DNA from: Globodera rostochiensis
Lineage: Eukaryota > Nematoda > Chromadorea > Rhabditida > Heteroderidae
Assembly (NCBI GenBank): GCA_018350325.1
Contig: JAEVLN010000001.1
Coordinates: 1,601,501 to 1,665,500, forward strand
Length of the DNA stretch: 64,000 nucleotides
Reading direction: 5' to 3'
Both the position numbers and the translations under genes were made by a program. Of the stretch, positions 22,516-34,585 are shown one piece after another. How positions within the stretch are numbered: position 1 is the first letter of the stretch; each line of letters opens with the position of its first letter. The notes under the pieces are model-generated. The model was not told the origin of the DNA. It did not search any database and saw nothing but the letters and a program-made list of their open reading frames with translations.

Positions 22516-23366
22516 AGAAATATACGTACGTACGTCCATCATCTTCAGCCAGTCCATTTTTCTTTTTGATTTTTGCACAATTTTTAGTTTTATTTTTTGT
22601 GTCCATAGCATTTGAATTTTTCTACAAATATCGCGCTTTCTTCTTTTCCTCTTTTTTTTTGTTGCTGTTGTTGTATTCGACAAATAATTCCAAAATGTTC
22701 CTTTTTGTGTCCGTCGACTTGCCCACATCAGCAGAAATTTTGTTTTGCCAAAACATTTGCCTCTCCATCAATCATCAAATCACCACAACTTCCTTAATGT
22801 TTTACAATTTGGCTAGTCACCCCCCCCCCGTTTTTGTTGTTGTAAATGAGACAATCAATCCTATCGCTCTCGAACAAATCATTTACAAAATATATATTCA
22901 CATGTCCTCACTTTGTTCTGTATGTATTTACTTACCTTCGTTCATCCATCCCATTTAAATCCCTCAAAATTTATGGTTGTTTTGTCCCCCCCCCCACCAT
23001 TTTTTTGCTGACTTAACAAAATCCATTTTTGCATTGCCTGTGAACTGTTTTGAAAATGGCCAGAATTAGAATAAACAAATAAAAAAGAAAAGTCCATTTT
23101 TTACATCGTACATTTTACAAAAGGCTAAGAAGCCGGGATCTGCTGGATCAGCAAGACGAAAAAAGCGCGATTAAAAACAAAGGAACAATTTCGCCGGGGG
23201 CAAAATTTGGGGTTTTAAAGAAAAAAAATGTGAATAGAATTTGCAAATGTAGGCGAATCACAAATCCGACGGGGCGTAAATGTTTTTTATTGTTAAAAAC
23301 TGTTCGAATTGGGCCGGGGGATTTGTTCTCAAATTTAATAAAACCATTAAACTTTTTCTGCAATTA

Positions 23367-23399
23367 CTCCACAGCCCATTCGATCGGAATTATTTGCAC
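23367..23399. repeat. 33-bp direct repeat, copy 1
   Basis: This segment and 24544-24576 agree at 32 of 33 positions (both read CTCCACAGCCCATTCGAT/C and on into GGAATTATTTGCAC with one change). They lie 1177 bp apart in the same orientation and bracket the tRNA-like element. Confidence 0.75.
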
Positions 23400-24204
23400 A
23401 AACATTTGGCTTCTTTTAAATTAAATGGTGAATCCAGAGTGCAATTTGATCAGGTCTTTAAATGCTAATAGCAAAGAGCTATTCGACACGACTTAAGCAA
23501 ATAAAGTTTGTGACTCCGCGCACCAAAATGGCACAAAATAGCGATGTTCAAACGTTTTTATTTGACTTGATTAGCTACTAACTAAAACTTCGGCCCGGGT
23601 GTATTTTTCGGGTTTATTGCATTTTTCTTAAGACCGAAATAGTTCTTCAAGAACTTTTTAATAATATTTAATTATTGGTTACTTTTCTCTTTGTTTGTCC
23701 TCCTTTTTCATTAAAAAATATGTATTAATAATATTTAATATTATTTTTGTATAATCATCAAACGGTTGACAAGTATAATTTAAAATGGGAAAAAGGGCAA
23801 AAAAGTTGGGTGGTACCTCCCGAGCGGTGCGGAAGTGGTACGGAAGGAAACAGCGCCACCGGAATTGAATCCACAAATGACTCCAACTGTTTGACAACCC
23901 CCGACCTTCAGTAGCATAACCTATGCAGACGTCGGACGCCGCTAGGGGTACATACTGTGCCCTGGTACGGACAAACTCCCCAAAGCCGCCCGTTGGTCGC
24001 TGCTTAGCCTCACCACCATGTCACGAGCCGGGCCACGTATCCGTCAGCGGCTGTTCCACGCGCCAGCGAGGAATGCCTCGAGAATGCTCCTTCACAACTC
24101 GGACCCCTCCGCGGGGTGGACCACAGGGGGACGTTTATTGCATGAACCGCCAAACATGCTCCCCGCCGAAGCGGGTTTAACTTTAGTGGTCCACCACGTG
24201 AAAG

Positions 24205-24251
24205 GGATCCGAACCGTGAAGGCGCAAACTGAGAGCATAACCACTCGGCCA
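24205..24251 (-). other. tRNA-like A box and B box (possible SINE or tRNA relic)
   Basis: On the minus strand 24251-24241 reads TGGCCGAGTGG, an exact match to the tRNA A-box pattern, and 24215-24205 reads GGTTCGGATCC, one change from the B-box pattern. They are 25 bp apart. No acceptor stem or full cloverleaf could be closed by eye, so I treat this as a tRNA-derived SINE or relic and not a working tRNA. The surrounding 23900-24300 is more GC-rich than its flanks, as an inserted element would be. Confidence 0.45.
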
Positions 24252-24543
24252 TGGAACCGTATTGGTTGGGATGGCATTTATGGCCTCCACTTAAGTTGCA
24301 ATTTTGTGCCCTTTTACACCAGACCAGTCGGATTTTTGTAACTTTGTTCAACTCCTATCGAATGTTTTGAAATTTTGCACAAAAATAGTACTGAACAAAC
24401 CAAGTCTTCATGCAAATTTCAAATTTTTTTGCCCATTTATAAATTTTGTACAAATTCGCATTTTCCATCCTGGATGCCAACTTGGTGGTAAAGTTTATTT
24501 TTGTTAAAAAGTTTTCACTGCTCCGAAAAATTCAAATTTTTGC

Positions 24544-24576
24544 CTCCACAGCCCATTCGATTGGAATTATTTGCAC
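24544..24576. repeat. 33-bp direct repeat, copy 2
   Basis: Second copy of the repeat at 23367-23399, same strand, one mismatch. See that entry. Confidence 0.75.
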
Positions 24577-25469
24577 GGTTTCTCCAGCAGTTGGCGGCGG
24601 TGTGTTATTTTATTCCATTTCCCTCGAGGGGCTTTTTGTGTTTGATTTGTCATTTCGTCTCCTGCTGCGCGTTTGTCTGCAAAAACTGCTCCAGGGCACA
24701 ACTTTCATGGCTAATAGAATCGTGTGGAGATGGCTGCTGGCTGGATGGCTGTTCCTTCGTCCGCTCCCCTCGGGGGGTGATTCTGGATTGATGGGTTTTT
24801 GGATGGGTCGTCCGTCCGTCCCCTCAAAAAACCCCGCCTCCCCTCCCCCCCCCCCCCCCAGGGGTTGCTTGGGTGCTGCTCTCTCGCGATCTTTTCGCCT
24901 CCAATGACCGGCCGGGGCAATTCCTAATTTGCTCACTTTCAATTTTTGCTGAAACAAGTTGCCTCCCCGTGCTTTATTTAACTTTCCCGTCTGCACAACC
25001 CCTCCGGCGACGACGCTCCATTTTTCGGCAAAATTTTCCAAAGTTTGTGTCGGAAAGGAAAGGCCGTGTAACCCCACTGGACTGCCCATTCATCTCTTCC
25101 CTATCCGATTAACGACTCTTGCCACTCCATTTTCGAGTGGACGATGACGACAATGTTTTGTCCCCCAAAATGCCCCCCGGTGCTTCAGAGAATTGCGCAA
25201 TGGGCGAGAAAAGTGAAAGAAAGAAATTTCCCTCCCTGCATTTTTGCCTCGGGGCACTTTCTCCAAATAGCGTCATCAAACTGCCCACCACACTTCAGTT
25301 TGTTTGTTTCTCGAGCGGAAATTGTCTAATCGTTTCAGATCCCCGCAGGGCATTTTCCCTCCCCCAATCCAAAAGCGATTGGAGAGCCCTTTCATTAAAG
25401 CGCTCCCATTTTCCTTTTGCATACTCCGCAATGAATTTTTGCATCCCCGTGGTTTATGAGCACGAGTCC

Positions 25470-25680
25470 CTCCTCCCCGTCCTTAATCCTCTCTTCCTTC
25501 TTCCCTTCCTTTTCTCATCCCCCTCTTCCCCTCTTTCTTCCTCATCCCCCTCTTCCTCTTCCCCTCCTTCTTCCTCATCCTTTTTCCTCTTTTTCTTCAT
25601 CCTCTTCCTCTTTTTGCTTTACTCTTCCCCCTCCTCCTTCTTCCTCATCCTTCTTTTCCTTCATCCTCTTTTTTTACCTG
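25470..25680. repeat. About 210-bp polypyrimidine tract
   Basis: The plus strand is almost pure C/T in TTCC, CTTCTTCC and TCATCC blocks, with only scattered purines. Long homopurine/homopyrimidine DNA can adopt triplex structures (general knowledge). The open frames here are an effect of the composition. Confidence 0.8.
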
Positions 25681-26669
25681 CAACTTGAATGGGTAATTCA
25701 TCCCTCCCTATTACTTCCAGACCCTCTGATGGATTCGGTGTCCGTCCCCTGTGCCCTTCGGGGCAAGAGAGTGTTTCTTTAATTCGCCCAATTTTGCATT
25801 TTCGCCCCCCCCTCGCTCAACAAACGCCTCCTCAACTTCATCCTCGGATGAATGTGTCATCATTTGCCCCCTGGGGGAAGAGTCACTCACTCAATCCCCC
25901 CCCCCCCCCCCCCCCCTCCCGCGTCACTCACTCTCATCCCCTCTCCCTCCCGGCGACAGCGATGCCTTGCCGCAATTTGCTTCATCGCAGCAACGCGCAT
26001 TTTGCTGGGGGCGGGAGAGGAAGAAATTGAGGAAGGACGCGCCGGAGGGGACGAGGAGGGGGGGGGGGGAAGAAGAAATCCGTCTCCCATCACTTCGAAA
26101 ATCCCACCAATTTTAAGTAGAAGACGATTTTTTTGCTGCCTGCACTGCTCTCACCGATCATTTTGCTTCACATACATTTTACTCCGATCAAAATCCTTAA
26201 AAACTTGCATTTTCGCCTTTGAGCACTCACAAATCAGGCGCCTTCACCCACTGATCAAAGAAAAAAGTGACCCAAATAGTCCTGGACAATAAGCCCCCTT
26301 GATCATCAACAAAAACCATTTTCCTGTTAAAATCTTGATCAATTGGCCGAACTTTTTTGGCCCGACCAAATAGTCTTGGCCACCCAATTGCCTTGATCAT
26401 CAACCCGAATGTCCTAATCAACAAGCCCCCAATTGCCCTGATCAACAAACCCCTGATCATTAATCCGTATTTTCCTGATCAAGTTTTGATCATTTGGCTT
26501 GACCAATTCTTAATTTTTTTTATTCCTCAGCATATAAAACGTTACGTAACTGCCCGAATGTGCTGCTGTTTGTCTCGCCATTTTTTGGCTGCCCGGCGCT
26601 GTTGTTCTTCTGTTCTTTGAGTCCGTTGCTTCTTCCACACAAAACGTCAACCTTTTGCTGGGGGCAATA

Positions 26670-29600
26670 ATGCCCATTCTCAAGCCCCTAAAATTGTTGC
26701 TGCTGCTGTTATTGCACCAACGCATCGGCGCACAGCCGGACGACGACATCGACAACACCGAGGAGTTGGAGATGTTCAGTGAGTTTTTTGTATATGGAAT
26801 TGGTTGGAATTATTGGATTGGGTGCCGCGATCCCAACCCGTAACCTGGTGTAAACATCTCGAATTGGTTAAGCGTGATCCGGACTTTCAGCCCCAAATAA
26901 AGACTTCATAAATGATGGGATTTAAAGCTTGTTGTTTTGTGGTAATCTTTGGTCACTAAATGCGTTAAGCAAATCGTCCCCCGAGGGCACGACTGTTTGT
27001 GGACAAAACTTCAGCTTCAACAACATTACCAACTTCATCACCAATGCCTTCGTCTCCGTCTCCGTCTCTAACAACAACAGCAACAGAAACATTGGCCCAA
27101 ATAATGAGGGCCAACCCGTTGCTGGCCACACTGAGCATGTTCAGTGCCGACAGCAGCTCTGTACTGCTTGGCAAGTCCGTGAACACTCCCATCGGGTTGA
27201 AGTCGGCAACAAATCAGGGGTCGGTCGAAAATTGTTACAATTTTAAGACATTGGATTGCAAAATATACCAAAATTTTTGCCCTTCAGCGTTTCCGTCGAC
27301 ACATCGATCTCACCGTATCGCAAGCCAACCACCAATGTTTCTTCGATCCATCACAAGTCCATAAGGCCAACAGTGACAGCAGTCAAAGGGAGGGCAATCG
27401 GTCAAACGGTTTGAAATTCCCGCCAAAAACTTTTGAGGCAATCGCTTCGATACAACACATACACAGATTACGACGACTTTGTCCCCTCCGGCGTTGCCAT
27501 CAAAGCCAAACACTCATCAAATGGACAATTTTGATGCCATTTATCAAATTTTCAATGTCACAATGTTCGATTTGGCTGAGAAGGTAATAACTAACTTCTG
27601 AATGGAAGTTTTGGTGGGCTAAGTGTGTCGAGAGTCTCGAGCCTTAGCCTAAAAGGATGCAGCTTCAAGTCGAAATTCCGAAATGTCGGCACTTAAAAAC
27701 TCGGCATTTTATCGAGTCGAGACTGGGAATCAGGAATCTTTGATCGCATTTTATTCCAAGGAACCGGATGTGAACCCGGCATCGCTTCCGTTGGCAGTTC
27801 GTGCGCAAGAGAGGCGACGAGCGGAAGCGTCGAAAAGTAAAAAACAAATGGCACGGTGACAAAACGGCTAACTCGCCCATAATGGGACAAATGGCAGCAA
27901 ATCTAATTGATTGTTTGTCATTTTGGACGAGTCGGTCTCTTGTCTACTCGGCCTTTTAGCGTGTCTGCGTTTTGTCAATTCGGTGTTTTGTACAAAAAAT
28001 ACCAAAAACTGTAGAAGCCCTCGCGCGTCAGCTGGAAGGCAAATTCCATCATCGTTCAAATCGGCTGGAATCTGAAGAAGCGGCGGACGATCGTCAAGAG
28101 GCCAAACAGCCGCAAGAAGAGGCCATCGGAGTGGAGGAGGTGGGCGTGCGTTCTCGAGACCGAACTTCCGCCAAAATTTGGGATCAAAAATTGTCTCGGA
28201 ACGGATTTTCCGACTCGAGACTCTCGCAACCATCGCTCATCCCAAGGAAGAGGAGGGCACGACGATGCCGTTCGAAGTCACCGAAGCGTTGACCATCGCA
28301 CTGGCATCGACCGCCACCGACGGCCCATCGACAACAATGCCAACGACGACGGCGGCGGCGATGCGCACGGGTACGGCTCCGGCACTGCTGGGCCAGGAGC
28401 AGTTTCCGATGGACGAACTCCGTCAACGGCTCAAATACCCGTGGGAGCGCGAACGTGGCGAACAGCTGCAGCAGGTGACCTTTATTCAATCGATTTTCAC
28501 ACCGTTCAAGCTGTTCAGCACAACATGACTACGTCTCCATCTCCTTCATCGGTGTCCTCCTCCACCTCACCGTCCTTCTCAAGCAGTTCGACCACTTCGG
28601 TGCCTTCTTCTTCCTCCTCAACGGTGCTCCCACTGCCGTCCGTTGTCCCTGGTGCCAGCTTCTACGTGGACCAGCACGTCAGCCACGGCTCCTTTGGTCG
28701 CGAGCAGTCCGATGCCACGCCCGACCTGGTCTACGACCCGAACGTCTTGCAAAGGTTGGCTTGCGGTGGGTCAACAACCATTTGTCTCATGCACTCGCTT
28801 TTTCAGCCGCTACGGTTACAGTGGCCTGTTGTCGCCGGAGGGGGACCGTCTGGTGCGCGGACAGCGGTGGCCGCCTCGACAACGCGGTGCCACCTACACA
28901 TACCATTGGCCCATCTTTCCGCCTCCAGGCAAATTTTTTGTTTTGAAAATGCGCCAATTTTCGAATTTTGAATGTGTGGCGCGAAACGCCAAATTTAAAT
29001 GTACACCTCCAACAGCTTCGTCCATTGTGCCGGCAGCTGCCGTCTTTTTCATTCCGCCTTCGCCTCGGCTGAGCGTCGCACGGGCCGTGGCCCCGCGTGT
29101 GCACGGACACTCAACACTAATTGACCAATCGCCGGAGGGGACAGGGAAGAAGCAAACGTTGGGCTATTGGCCCTCCAAAAGTGGCCAAGAGGAGCAGCCA
29201 TTGGCAACAACGACGGCAAACACCGCCCCCTCGACGGACAGTGGCGGCGGCAGCGGACTGGCCCCGGTGGCCGGAAATCACCTCGTAAGTAAGCCGTGCT
29301 TTTAAGGATTAAAGTAGGGACTTCCTCTTGACCCCTCGGGGGACGAAATGTTTGGGTTGGCAGGTCAGAGAGTGAGGGACCAAAAAAAGTCAAGGGATGA
29401 TCCGGCAATTCATATGTATCAGTGGTCAGGAAGCAGGTTCAGAACCAACCCCTTTTTTGATCAATCCATGGCGTCATAGCGCAAATTTGGGTGATTTTTT
29501 GTTGTAAATTTAAGCGATGGGTTCCTGCGCAAGTGGCGGCGGCAAATGCTGTGCCAATATCGTCATCATCAACATCGAGCAGTACTAGCAATCATCAAGA

Positions 29601-32531
29601 CCATTTGAGGAGCGACAGCGGCCGGCGGTGGCTTTGCCAAGGTTCGCGCAAGATTGTTGTAATACCCGGCATCAGGCGCCAATTCCTACCCATTCAAATC
29701 CGTAGCTGATCCGGCCGAGTTGGTGTTGACCGACTCGCCGCCCGTTGTGGGGCAGCCCATGGCCGTCTGCTTCCGTCGAGTGCGCCAATGCGCTCTTCGC
29801 TGGGCACCGCCGCTGTTGGACCGACGCGTTGGGTTGTCCCGTGCCGACTGCGTCCGCTTTTGTGTCGGGTGAGTTTTGGACGGACGGACGGGCAGACACA
29901 ATGCCACAAAAAAATGCCGAAACGATTGGATTTAAATTCCGCTCAATGACTGATCAGTTTTTAAATTCCTCAGATTGTTCTGAAAATGTGTTCATGATCA
30001 GAATCGTTAAAATGCTTTAAAAGTCGGAATAAATGCTCAAAAATTTCGATTTTCAAAATTAAAATAATACCCGACAGTTTTTTGATCGTTTTTCTATTTC
30101 TGATCATGTTCTGTCTTTGATCATTTTCTGATCGTTGCAGAAAATACCTTTAAAGTGCCAAAATCGATTTAAGCTTCTTCCCTTTTCACAGGCATTCCGA
30201 ATGTGCGGCGCTGACTTTCGCCCGTCCGTCCTCAACTTGCGACATTTTCCACACGCGCAACGGGACGGGCACGGCACAGCTGCACCACCAGCGCGACTTT
30301 GACTATTTCGAGTCAAAAGTTGGGCACGGAAAGGCATTAAGCGACTGTTGGGAGGGTGGGCAATAACAAAAAAACAAAAAACGGAAATTTGTGTAATTTT
30401 GGGGCTGAACATTTTCAGATTTTTCATCAAACGATGACGGCGGCCCTGGCGATGAGCCGAACACGTCGACAACCGTCATCGATTCCGGGTTCTGTTTCTT
30501 TTTTTTTGTGGAATGGAATAGGCGAATCAATTTGTTGCGCATCCATTTCAGCGAGGAATTGGGCGGCCAGGACACATTGTACTACAATAACCGGACTACC
30601 GTACCTTATCCGTCCTCTTCCACGGCCAGTACCAGTACGGTGGCGGACACGTCTTCCGCCTCCGCCGCCGCCGCCGCTGTTACAACAGCGCCGCGGGGTA
30701 ACCAACAATGAAAGAGCATTTCTCGAACAATGTCGAGACCGATCGAGAGTCTCGATCAGAAACCGAAATTTTTGTTGATTTTTGGCGATCATATTCAGTC
30801 TCAACAATGTAAAAATATTCGTCATTTGCACAGAAAGTTGCTCTGCGGACCGGGACCTTGTGGTGTTCAAGTCAAAAGGTTACCAATTGGCCACCCCTGC
30901 GGGCATGCGACGCCAAAATGTCGGCGAACCGCCGCCGGGCAAAATGCTGACACAGCAAAGCACCGAGACGGAGTGCACCTTTTCCTGTTTGGTCAACGTG
31001 GTCAGTGAACCCCACGCAAAAAATCCATTCGATTTTTGTCCAAAAAATTGTTTAAAAAAATGTTTAGGCCAAAGGCAAGACGCCGTTTGAGTGCCTGGCC
31101 GCCACTTTTGACACGGTGACGGGCAAATGTGTGCTGCACGGCATTGGCAGTTTGGCTGAAGGAAGCATTCATTTGGCGAGCTTTTTGGGGGCTAACGTAG
31201 TTTACGAATCAAAAAAAATTTCAAAAAATCAATTCAAGATCGGGTTTATCTGTCTAAACAATTGTCTATACTTTACATACACACGCTGTAGATGAACATT
31301 CAGTTTACAAAATTTTGCTTTTTAGGTGCCCGATCAGTCCTTTTCCCACTATGAGAAGGGCTGCATATTGTGTAAGTGTTTGAGGGGGGGGGGTAATGTT
31401 TTTTTTACAAATTTTCCCATTTTCAGCAGACATTGTGGAGCTGTGCCGGGGCAACCCAATTGTACGCTTTCCACAAAAGGTACTACCGTACCCTTCGACT
31501 ACTGTACCCCACAGTATTCGTGTCTATTTTCGTTACCGTATCCTTTGCTCACAGAGCCTTCTCGGCTTTGCTGTTGGTTCGCGGCACGCCACCTCACTGA
31601 TCGACTGTCTGGAGCTGTGCCTGGCGCACAACAACCTCAACAACCACCATCACCACCCACATCTGTCTTCAGCAGCATCATCGTCGAGTTCAAGCAGTTC
31701 AGCAGGCACACGGTCCGGCGGCAGCAACGCGGGCCGTTGCCGTTCAGTGGCGTTCTTCTACGAGGAGAGTGGCGGCGGCGGTGATGGGCACAATTGCATG
31801 CTGAATTCGGAGAGTCGGCACAGTGCGCCCGCATTTTTTGTGGACGAAACTGAAGCATTGGTCGATTATGCGTCCTTTGACGAATGCTACGAGTTGGGCG
31901 ACGGGACGGAATTGGCAGAGCTGGGCAGGAGCCGTGAACATGACGAGCAGCACATTGGGGAGGTCCAGCAGATGATGACCGTAACGCAGGCGGCGGCTGT
32001 AGCAATCGACAGAAAGGTACTGTGGCACTCTTCAGATACGGTATTGGAAATGCGGTACAGTAAATGGGTTAAATTTTGCAGAAAAATGTGCCAAAACTGC
32101 ACAAATTGCGTCCGCTGTCGGAGCAGCGACTGCGCGAGGGCGGCGAGCCCAACGGATGGCAGCAGCAGCAATCGGAGCAGCAATTGGTGCTGAACAGTGA
32201 CCAGATGGGCCAATTTGGGGACCTCAGTGGGCGGCGTCAAAATGCCATTGTCGTCAATCGTCAACCAACAAAAAATGCCCCGAGGGCACAAGCGCCGGGC
32301 AAGCAAATTGTGGCCGAGCTGAGCGCCGTTTATGCGGTGGAAGATGAAGCAACAAATGGACGCAGAAACGGAAGCATCGCCGCCGGCGCCGCCGCCGGCG
32401 GAAGGCGGACGATGAGAGTGCAGGGACAGACCAGGACAGAACAGCACCAGAACATGCCAAGGAGTAGGAGGAGGAGGCGACGACGCCGCCGAAAGCGATG
32501 CTCGGCACGGGTCCGCACGGGCTGGAGATGA
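26670..32531 (+). CDS. Secreted PAN/Apple-domain protein with Ser/Thr-rich linkers
   Basis: Well-supported exons: 26670-26778 (signal peptide MPILKPLKLLLLLLLHQ), 27015-27219 (Ser/Thr-rich), about 28240-28473 and 28518-28754, about 28808-28928, about 29703-29869, 30192-30350, 30419-30493, 30552-30697, 30834-31000, 31068-31196, 31326-31371, 31427-31479, 31555-32016, 32082-32531 (stop TGA). The 27220-28240 and 28930-29700 parts are only partly resolved. Three Cys-rich modules look like PAN/Apple domains: CFRRVRQC...DCVRFC with ECAALTF...CDIF and DFDYFE; ESCSADRDLVVFKSKGYQL with ECTFSCL and FECLAATFD...KCVLHG; and VELCRG...GFAVGSRH with DCLELC and a late FDECYE. PAN domains bind protein or sugar in extracellular matrix and cuticle proteins (family knowledge). 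The C-terminus is strongly basic (a run of nine Arg). No transmembrane segment is seen after the signal peptide. Confidence 0.75.
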
Positions 32532-32758
32532 TCATCGGTCAACATGTGGACGGCCTCGAGACGGACGGACCAACGAACAGAAGGGTCATCAAAATGTGCA
32601 ACGATCATTTTTCACCGAATTTAATTGTTTATTCAAACATTTTTATCGCAAAATAATGAGACGATTATCCCCTCCGGGGAGCGCAGACCCAAGCCCAATT
32701 ATTTTGAACAACGAAATTCTGTCCTAAATACTCTCTCTTCTCTCAAATCGCCCACCGA

Positions 32759-32998
32759 TCATTCTACTTGCACATTCTTCAAAATGTTTCGACTCTTTTT
32801 ATTGATTCGGGCGAACCGTTCAGCGACATCTTCGGCACGTTCAGCCACATTTTTGGCACGTTCAGCCACATCTTCGGCACGTTCAACTTCATCGACACGT
32901 TTGACATGTTTGTTCCCATGTGCGGCACGTTGGACGGCCTCTTCTTCGATATGTTCTGCCACGACTTCGACACGTTCAAGCCGCTATTCGCCATCGTT
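32759..32998 (-). CDS. Possible coiled-coil exon with 21-bp heptad repeats
   Basis: On the minus strand a frame from about 32998 reads RLERVEVVAEHIEEEAVQRA and then VERAEDVAERAKNVAERAED, ending at a stop at 32759-32761. DNA at 32822-32905 repeats with a 21-bp period (GGCACGTTCAGCCACAT core), which is exactly seven codons and gives clean heptads. It begins after a plausible AG acceptor (minus TAG at about 32999). No start exon or homologue was recognised; it may be only a tandem repeat that happens to be open. Confidence 0.25.
32820..32910. repeat. 21-bp tandem repeat
   Basis: About four units of ATCTTCGGCACGTTCAGCCAC and close variants, period 21 bp, with more diverged units up to about 32990. 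The repeat is open in several frames. Confidence 0.8.
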
Positions 32999-33365
32999 TT
33001 GTCCCTTTTTGTTTGTTCTGTTCCCATCCCTTTTCGTGCTGTGTATAAACACATGCACAACAATGGCTGTGGAATTGGATTTGAAGGCGGCAGCGCATTT
33101 GTTGGAGGTGGGAAATCCCCCGAGGGGATAATAAAGAAAAGAGTAAAATAACAAGTAGAAGTGAACGCAAACAATCCCCTGGGGCGTTGGAGAAAAGAAA
33201 AAATATTAAAATTTGGTGGCACCGACGGTTTCGATGTGAGCATTCTGTCAATCAGGGCAAAGCATTTATTGCGGATACAATATAACCTTGAGGACACAAC
33301 AACATCAAAAAAACTGATCAAAATTTAATTGCCCTGTGGGCATTCCAAAATTGAAGCGATCAGTT

Positions 33366-34585
33366 CGGGACATAAACTACGGCAACAACGGGACCGGCGT
33401 GTACAACGACGACGCATCTGTTCAACAACAACAATCGCAGCAGCAGCAACAGGGTGCGGGGATCAGCATCGCCAGCTTTCTTGGCAACCTTTCACCGTCG
33501 ACACGCGTTCAGCTGAGTGCCATTGCGAACAGCCCGAACATGACGAAGGAGCAGACCAACGAGGCACTGGACGAGTTGGCACAACGCCAGGGCCAACCAT
33601 TTTATGTAAGAATGAGTAGATAGATTGACATCTGTTTGAATTTTCAATCAAAAATCGATGGAAAAAGCACTGATCAGAAAGAGTTTTGATCGATTTGGAC
33701 CAAACTGGAACAAGATGCCATAAATCATTGATCAGAGGGGTTCAGACGGTGTACCTCGGGCTGAAGTCGGCTTACGAGTCGGCACGGCAACAGTTGGACC
33801 AGCAGCACGCGGCACTGATGCAAAATCAGTCACAGGTTGGCTGGCGGGAGGGCGTCTGATCAAAATGATGGACCCAAATTTGCACCAATTTTGGCACTTA
33901 TCGGACGACACTTTTTAGGCTGTGCAGGAGGCGGACGCGAAATTGCAAACCATCGTCAAGTCAGTTTCAATTTTTCAAAATAGGGTTGACACCCCGACAT
34001 TCGGGGAGGCAAAAGTTGGGGATCGGGGTTTATCAGATGAAAAGTCGGGGATCTGGGTTGAAAAGTCGGGGGTCTGGGTTGAAAAGTCGGGGATCAGGGT
34101 CGGGGATTGATCCAAAATTGTCGGAATCGGGGTCGGGGATTGATCCAAAATTGTCGGAATCGGGGTCGGGGTGATCCAAAAATCGTCGGTGGTTCCAACC
34201 CTATTTTAAAAAACAAAACAAAAAATCCGATTGCTCTTTTAGCAACCAGTTCATCACACCGACGGAGGAACAGCAACAAATGGCGGTGGGAAAAAAAGCT
34301 TTGGGAATTTTCAAAAACCATTGGCGCCATTTGAGATTGACGGCACCAAAATTTTCGGTGGCAAAAATTTAAAATTTTTGGGGTGCCTATTTTGGAGGGT
34401 TTTTCAAAAAATTTGCCAGACTTTGCGTGACCCCGGCTTCTCTTAGAAAATGCCGCCATGCTTTAGACGGAAATCCAATGCTTTTATTTGAAACTTTGCA
34501 ACAGGACCAAATGGCCCAATTCCCGTCGGTTGTGCAGCAAGCACTGGTCGAACTTGCGCCGTACCCGTCCAGCAATAAAAAGTGA
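33366..34585 (+). CDS. SXP/RAL-2 family protein (DUF148)
   Basis: Five in-phase exons: about 33366-33605, 33746-33835, 33919-33959, 34243-34285, 34505-34585 (stop TGA). The motifs FLGNLSPSTRVQLSAIANSPNMT, KEQTNEALDELAQRQG, then a Gln-rich helix (QQLDQQHAALMQNQ) and EADAKLQTIV, are in the order seen in nematode SXP/RAL-2 proteins. These are secreted, nematode-specific antigens; in plant parasites they occur in hypodermis, amphids or gland secretions (family knowledge). The N-terminal start and signal peptide are not identified: the first exon opens at an acceptor-like TCAG near 33365 in phase 1, so an upstream exon is missing. A poly-Gln stretch follows YNDDASV. Intron 3 contains a putative MITE. 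Confidence 0.8.
33981..34203. mobile_element. 223-bp MITE-like element in an SXP intron
   Basis: The left end TAGGGTTG and right end CAACCCTA are exact inverted repeats of 8 bp, continued by ACACC/GAACC. The flanks TTTCAAAA (33973-33980) and TTTTAAAA (34204-34211) agree at 7 of 8 positions, like an aged 8-bp target duplication. The interior consists of short tandem units: GAAAAGTCGGGGATCTGGGTT (about 21 bp, three copies) and a unit of about 33 bp containing ATTGATCCAAAATTGTCGG (two to three copies). Confidence 0.65.

Larger units (their letters stand above)
22516..26669. other. 4.2-kb intergenic region, mostly repeats and low complexity
   Basis: No gene is supported. 22516-23900 is AT-rich. 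The middle holds a tRNA-like pol III element on the minus strand and two 33-bp direct repeats. 24600-26050 is rich in CT blocks and poly-C/G runs, including a long pyrimidine tract at about 25470-25680. 26150-26520 is a run of TGATCA-containing degenerate repeats (units like TTGCCCTGATCAACAA). Confidence 0.5.

Noticed and set aside
24010..24351. Minus-strand frame of 113 codons across the tRNA-like block
   Set aside because: It overlaps the A/B-box element and other frames on both strands, and the peptide resembles no retroelement protein I know.
25456..25782. Ser/Pro/Phe-rich frame of 108 codons and an overlapping 189-codon frame
   Set aside because: Both are products of the polypyrimidine tract. 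The region has no splice or domain evidence.
33063..33130. Short frame starting MAVELDLKAAAHLLEVG
   Set aside because: It reads like a helix and has a GTGGGA donor-like site after HLLE, but the phase does not join to the SXP exon at 33366 and no other partner exon was found.
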